This document shows positions 13,104-14,518 of a stretch of DNA of 14,518 nt, piece after piece. Location of the stretch: positions 1-14,518 of the forward strand of contig DATIKM010000030.1 of assembly GCA_035477595.1 (NCBI GenBank), in the 5' to 3' direction. Position 1 is the stretch's first letter; each line of letters begins with the position of its first letter. The notes below the pieces were generated by a model. The model was not told where the DNA came from, did not search any database, and was given only the letters and a program-made list of their open reading frames with translations. Source of the stretch: DATIKM01 sp035477595 (GTDB lineage Bacteria; Armatimonadota; Chthonomonadetes; Chthonomonadales; CAJBBX01). The position numbers and the translations under genes were made by a program.

Positions 13104-14099
13104 ATGATACGCGTCTGCGTGATCGGCATGGGGCCCATCGGCCGCCTTCATGCAAGGATATACCAGGAGGACCCGCTCGCCGAGCTGGCGGGCGTCTGCG
13201 ACATCGTGGAGGAGCGGGCCCGCGCCGCCGGCGAGCGCTTCGGCGTGCAGTGGCACACCTCGGCCGAACGCATGCTGGCCGAGCTGCGGCCTGACATGGC
13301 AAGCGTGGCGACCGGGGGCTATGAGTACGCCAGCGATCACTACGAACCGACCCTGCAGGCGATCGACGCCGGGTGCCACGTACTGGTGGAGAAGCCCATC
13401 TGCAACGACGTCGGGCGCGCCGATGAAATGGTGCGCGCCGCCCGGGAGCGCGGCGTCTGCATGGCGGTGAACTTCAACCACCGCTTCACCGAGGCGGCCC
13501 GGTTGGCGAGAAGATGGATGGACGAGGGCCGGCTCGGCGAGGTGCTCTTCGTGAACGTGGCGCTCTGGATCGGCAGGCCGGGCGAGTTCGACTCCCCCTA
13601 CTTCCATCTGAAGGCGCTCAACCCGCACTCGATCGACCTGATCCGCCACTTCTGCGGGGACGTCGCGAAGGTGCAGTGCTTCGCCAAGAAGGCGGTGGGG
13701 CGCTCTCTGTGGTCGACTGCGGCGTTCTGCTTCCAGCTTACGAGCGGCGCGGTGGGCCACCTCACGAGCAGTTACGACCTGGCGCGCGGGCACCCGATGG
13801 AGCGCTGCGAGGTCGCGGGGGTGGAAGGGCGGTTCGTGCTGCGAGACATGTGGCGGGAGGCCACCCTCTACCCGGCCCGCGACCTGGTGAAGCAGGTCTA
13901 CACGAACCCGGTGTTCGGGGGGGTCCGCGACTTCGACGACACGTTCCGAGAGCGGCTGCACTGCTTCCTGCGCGAGCTGGACGACGGCGTGCCGCCGGAC
14001 CGGATAGACGGGTCCGGGGGCGACGGCCTCGCGGCGCAGAAGGTGATTCAGGCCGCCATCGAGTCGCTCGAGTCCGGCGCGGTCGTGGACGTGCTGTAG
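13104..14099 (+). CDS. Gfo/Idh/MocA-family NAD(P)-dependent oxidoreductase
   Basis: A 331-residue protein. ATG 13104 is chosen because the protein then starts directly on the Rossmann strand (MIRVCVIGMGPIGRLHARIY, glycine motif at 8-13); the frame is open upstream to 12963 but those residues lack family character. A GGGG stretch about nine bases upstream is a weak ribosome-binding site. The EKPI motif (96-99, with the catalytic-region Lys97) and the HxxxD-like NPHSIDLIRHFCGD segment (His175, Asp178) are typical of the family, which oxidises or reduces sugars, inositols and related alcohols in the cytoplasm. The substrate cannot be named. The C-terminal domain (about 125-300) is the usual alpha/beta dimerisation and substrate domain. 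It lies 40 bp before the Mrr-like gene, perhaps co-transcribed, though the functions look unrelated. Confidence 0.9.
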   Translation: MIRVCVIGMGPIGRLHARIYQEDPLAELAGVCDIVEERARAAGERFGVQWHTSAERMLAELRPDMASVATGGYEYASDHYEPTLQAIDAGCHVLVEKPICNDVGRADEMVRAARERGVCMAVNFNHRFTEAARLARRWMDEGRLGEVLFVNVALWIGRPGEFDSPYFHLKALNPHSIDLIRHFCGDVAKVQCFAKKAVGRSLWSTAAFCFQLTSGAVGHLTSSYDLARGHPMERCEVAGVEGRFVLRDMWREATLYPARDLVKQVYTNPVFGGVRDFDDTFRERLHCFLRELDDGVPPDRIDGSGGDGLAAQKVIQAAIESLESGAVVDVL

Positions 14100-14139
14100 T
14101 CTGGTCACACCACCGATGAAGCGTGACGGGGAGGAGCGA

Positions 14140-14518
14140 ATGGCTGTTCCCGAGTTTCACAGGTTCCTGCGTCCGGTGCTTGAGACCGCTCAGGACGGCA
14201 TCGTGCGCCACTGGCGCGAGTACGAGCGCGCGGCCATCGAGCGCTTTGCGCTGACGGACGAGGACCTTCGCCAACTCCTCCCCGGTGGCGGCCGCACGCG
14301 CGTGGCTGACCGGTTGCAGTGGGCCCTAACCTACCTGCGGAAGGCACGCCTTCTGGAGAACGTGGCTCGCGGCCGGTCACAGATCACGGCGCGTGGCACA
14401 CTGTATCTTGCCGAAGCGCCAGCAGAGATCCGCCCAAAGGACCTGCTCCAGTTCGAGGAGTTTGCTGACTTCGCCAACTGCGCGAGGTCTCTGGCAGGTG
14501 GCGCAGGCCCATCAAGGG
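14140..14518 (+). CDS. Mrr-type restriction protein, N-terminal winged-helix domain (partial, 3' end outside window)
   Basis: The first 126 codons of a gene starting at ATG 14140 behind an excellent ribosome-binding site (GGGGAGGAG, four bases upstream). Residues about 1-95 match the Mrr N-terminal winged-helix domain: VPEFHRFLRPVLETAQDG, ALTDEDLRQLLPGGGRTRVADRLQWALTYLRKARLLENVARGRSQITARGTLYLAEAP. The family hallmarks are the leucine- and aromatic-rich helix ending in WALTYLRKAGLL-like sequence and the ITxRG turn. In known Mrr proteins this DNA-binding domain precedes a PD-(D/E)xK nuclease that cuts modified foreign DNA (type IV restriction); the nuclease part would lie beyond the edge and is not seen. 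The segment after residue 100 (DLLQFEEFADFANCARSL) also fits the linker of Mrr-like proteins. The nuclease role is therefore inferred. Confidence 0.85.
   Translation, partial: MAVPEFHRFLRPVLETAQDGIVRHWREYERAAIERFALTDEDLRQLLPGGGRTRVADRLQWALTYLRKARLLENVARGRSQITARGTLYLAEAPAEIRPKDLLQFEEFADFANCARSLAGGAGPSR

Noticed and set aside
13077..14108. 343-codon minus-strand frame opposite the Gfo/Idh/MocA gene
   Set aside because: It mirrors the oxidoreductase codons and has no domain pattern; the plus-strand gene is unambiguous.

Overview
The window comes from a GC-rich chromosome of a diderm (Gram-negative-type) bacterium. It encodes an outer-membrane secretin with its inner-membrane pilus alignment proteins, a Tat-exported protein and a periplasmic-type multihaem cytochrome. 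GTG and TTG starts are frequent. The mix of a type IV pilus operon, a Tat-exported aldo/keto-reductase-like protein, a Gfo/Idh/MocA oxidoreductase and a phosphoesterase fused to a PQQ-like repeat would fit Armatimonadota, Planctomycetota, Acidobacteriota or a similar lineage. This is inference from gene content; there is no rRNA or other marker gene to settle it.

Layout. Positions 1-1256 (minus) hold an exported calcineurin-like phosphoesterase that runs off the left edge as a PQQ-like propeller repeat begins. It is divergent from an adenosine-kinase-like PfkB kinase (1385-2368, plus). Convergent with the kinase is a two-gene minus-strand unit: a Tat-signal TIM-barrel protein (4075-3092) and a tetrahaem c-type cytochrome (3095-2376), coupled by a GTGA overlap. 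Then come a TTG-started rpsU (ribosomal protein S21, 4279-4488) behind a consensus TATAAT box, and a small membrane protein (4614-4883).

The centre (12447 down to 5036, minus) is one type IV pilus operon. In transcription order it encodes a PilX-like beta-rich pilus protein, PilV-like and PilW/PulJ-like minor prepilins, a PilM-PilN fusion, PilO, the secretin PilQ, and a PilP/GspC-like protein. Together these would form the trans-envelope alignment complex (PilM/N/O/P with PilQ) plus minor pilins. The motor ATPases (PilB/PilT), the platform protein PilC, the prepilin peptidase PilD and an obvious major pilin are absent and must lie elsewhere. The PilM-PilN fusion and the placement of pilP after pilQ are the notable departures from the usual pilM-N-O-P-Q order.

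A 656-bp divergent intergenic region (12448-13103) follows. It is rich in inverted repeats that could fold into a multi-hairpin leader for the pilus operon. To its right on the plus strand are a Gfo/Idh/MocA-family oxidoreductase (13104-14099) and the first 126 codons of an Mrr-type restriction protein (from 14140), which may be the edge of a defence region. I found no CRISPR array, insertion sequence, tRNA or rRNA. The window is mainly an ordinary pilus operon with housekeeping neighbours. The most interesting items are the PilM-PilN fusion, the structured leader, the coupled Tat-protein/cytochrome pair and the phosphoesterase-propeller fusion.
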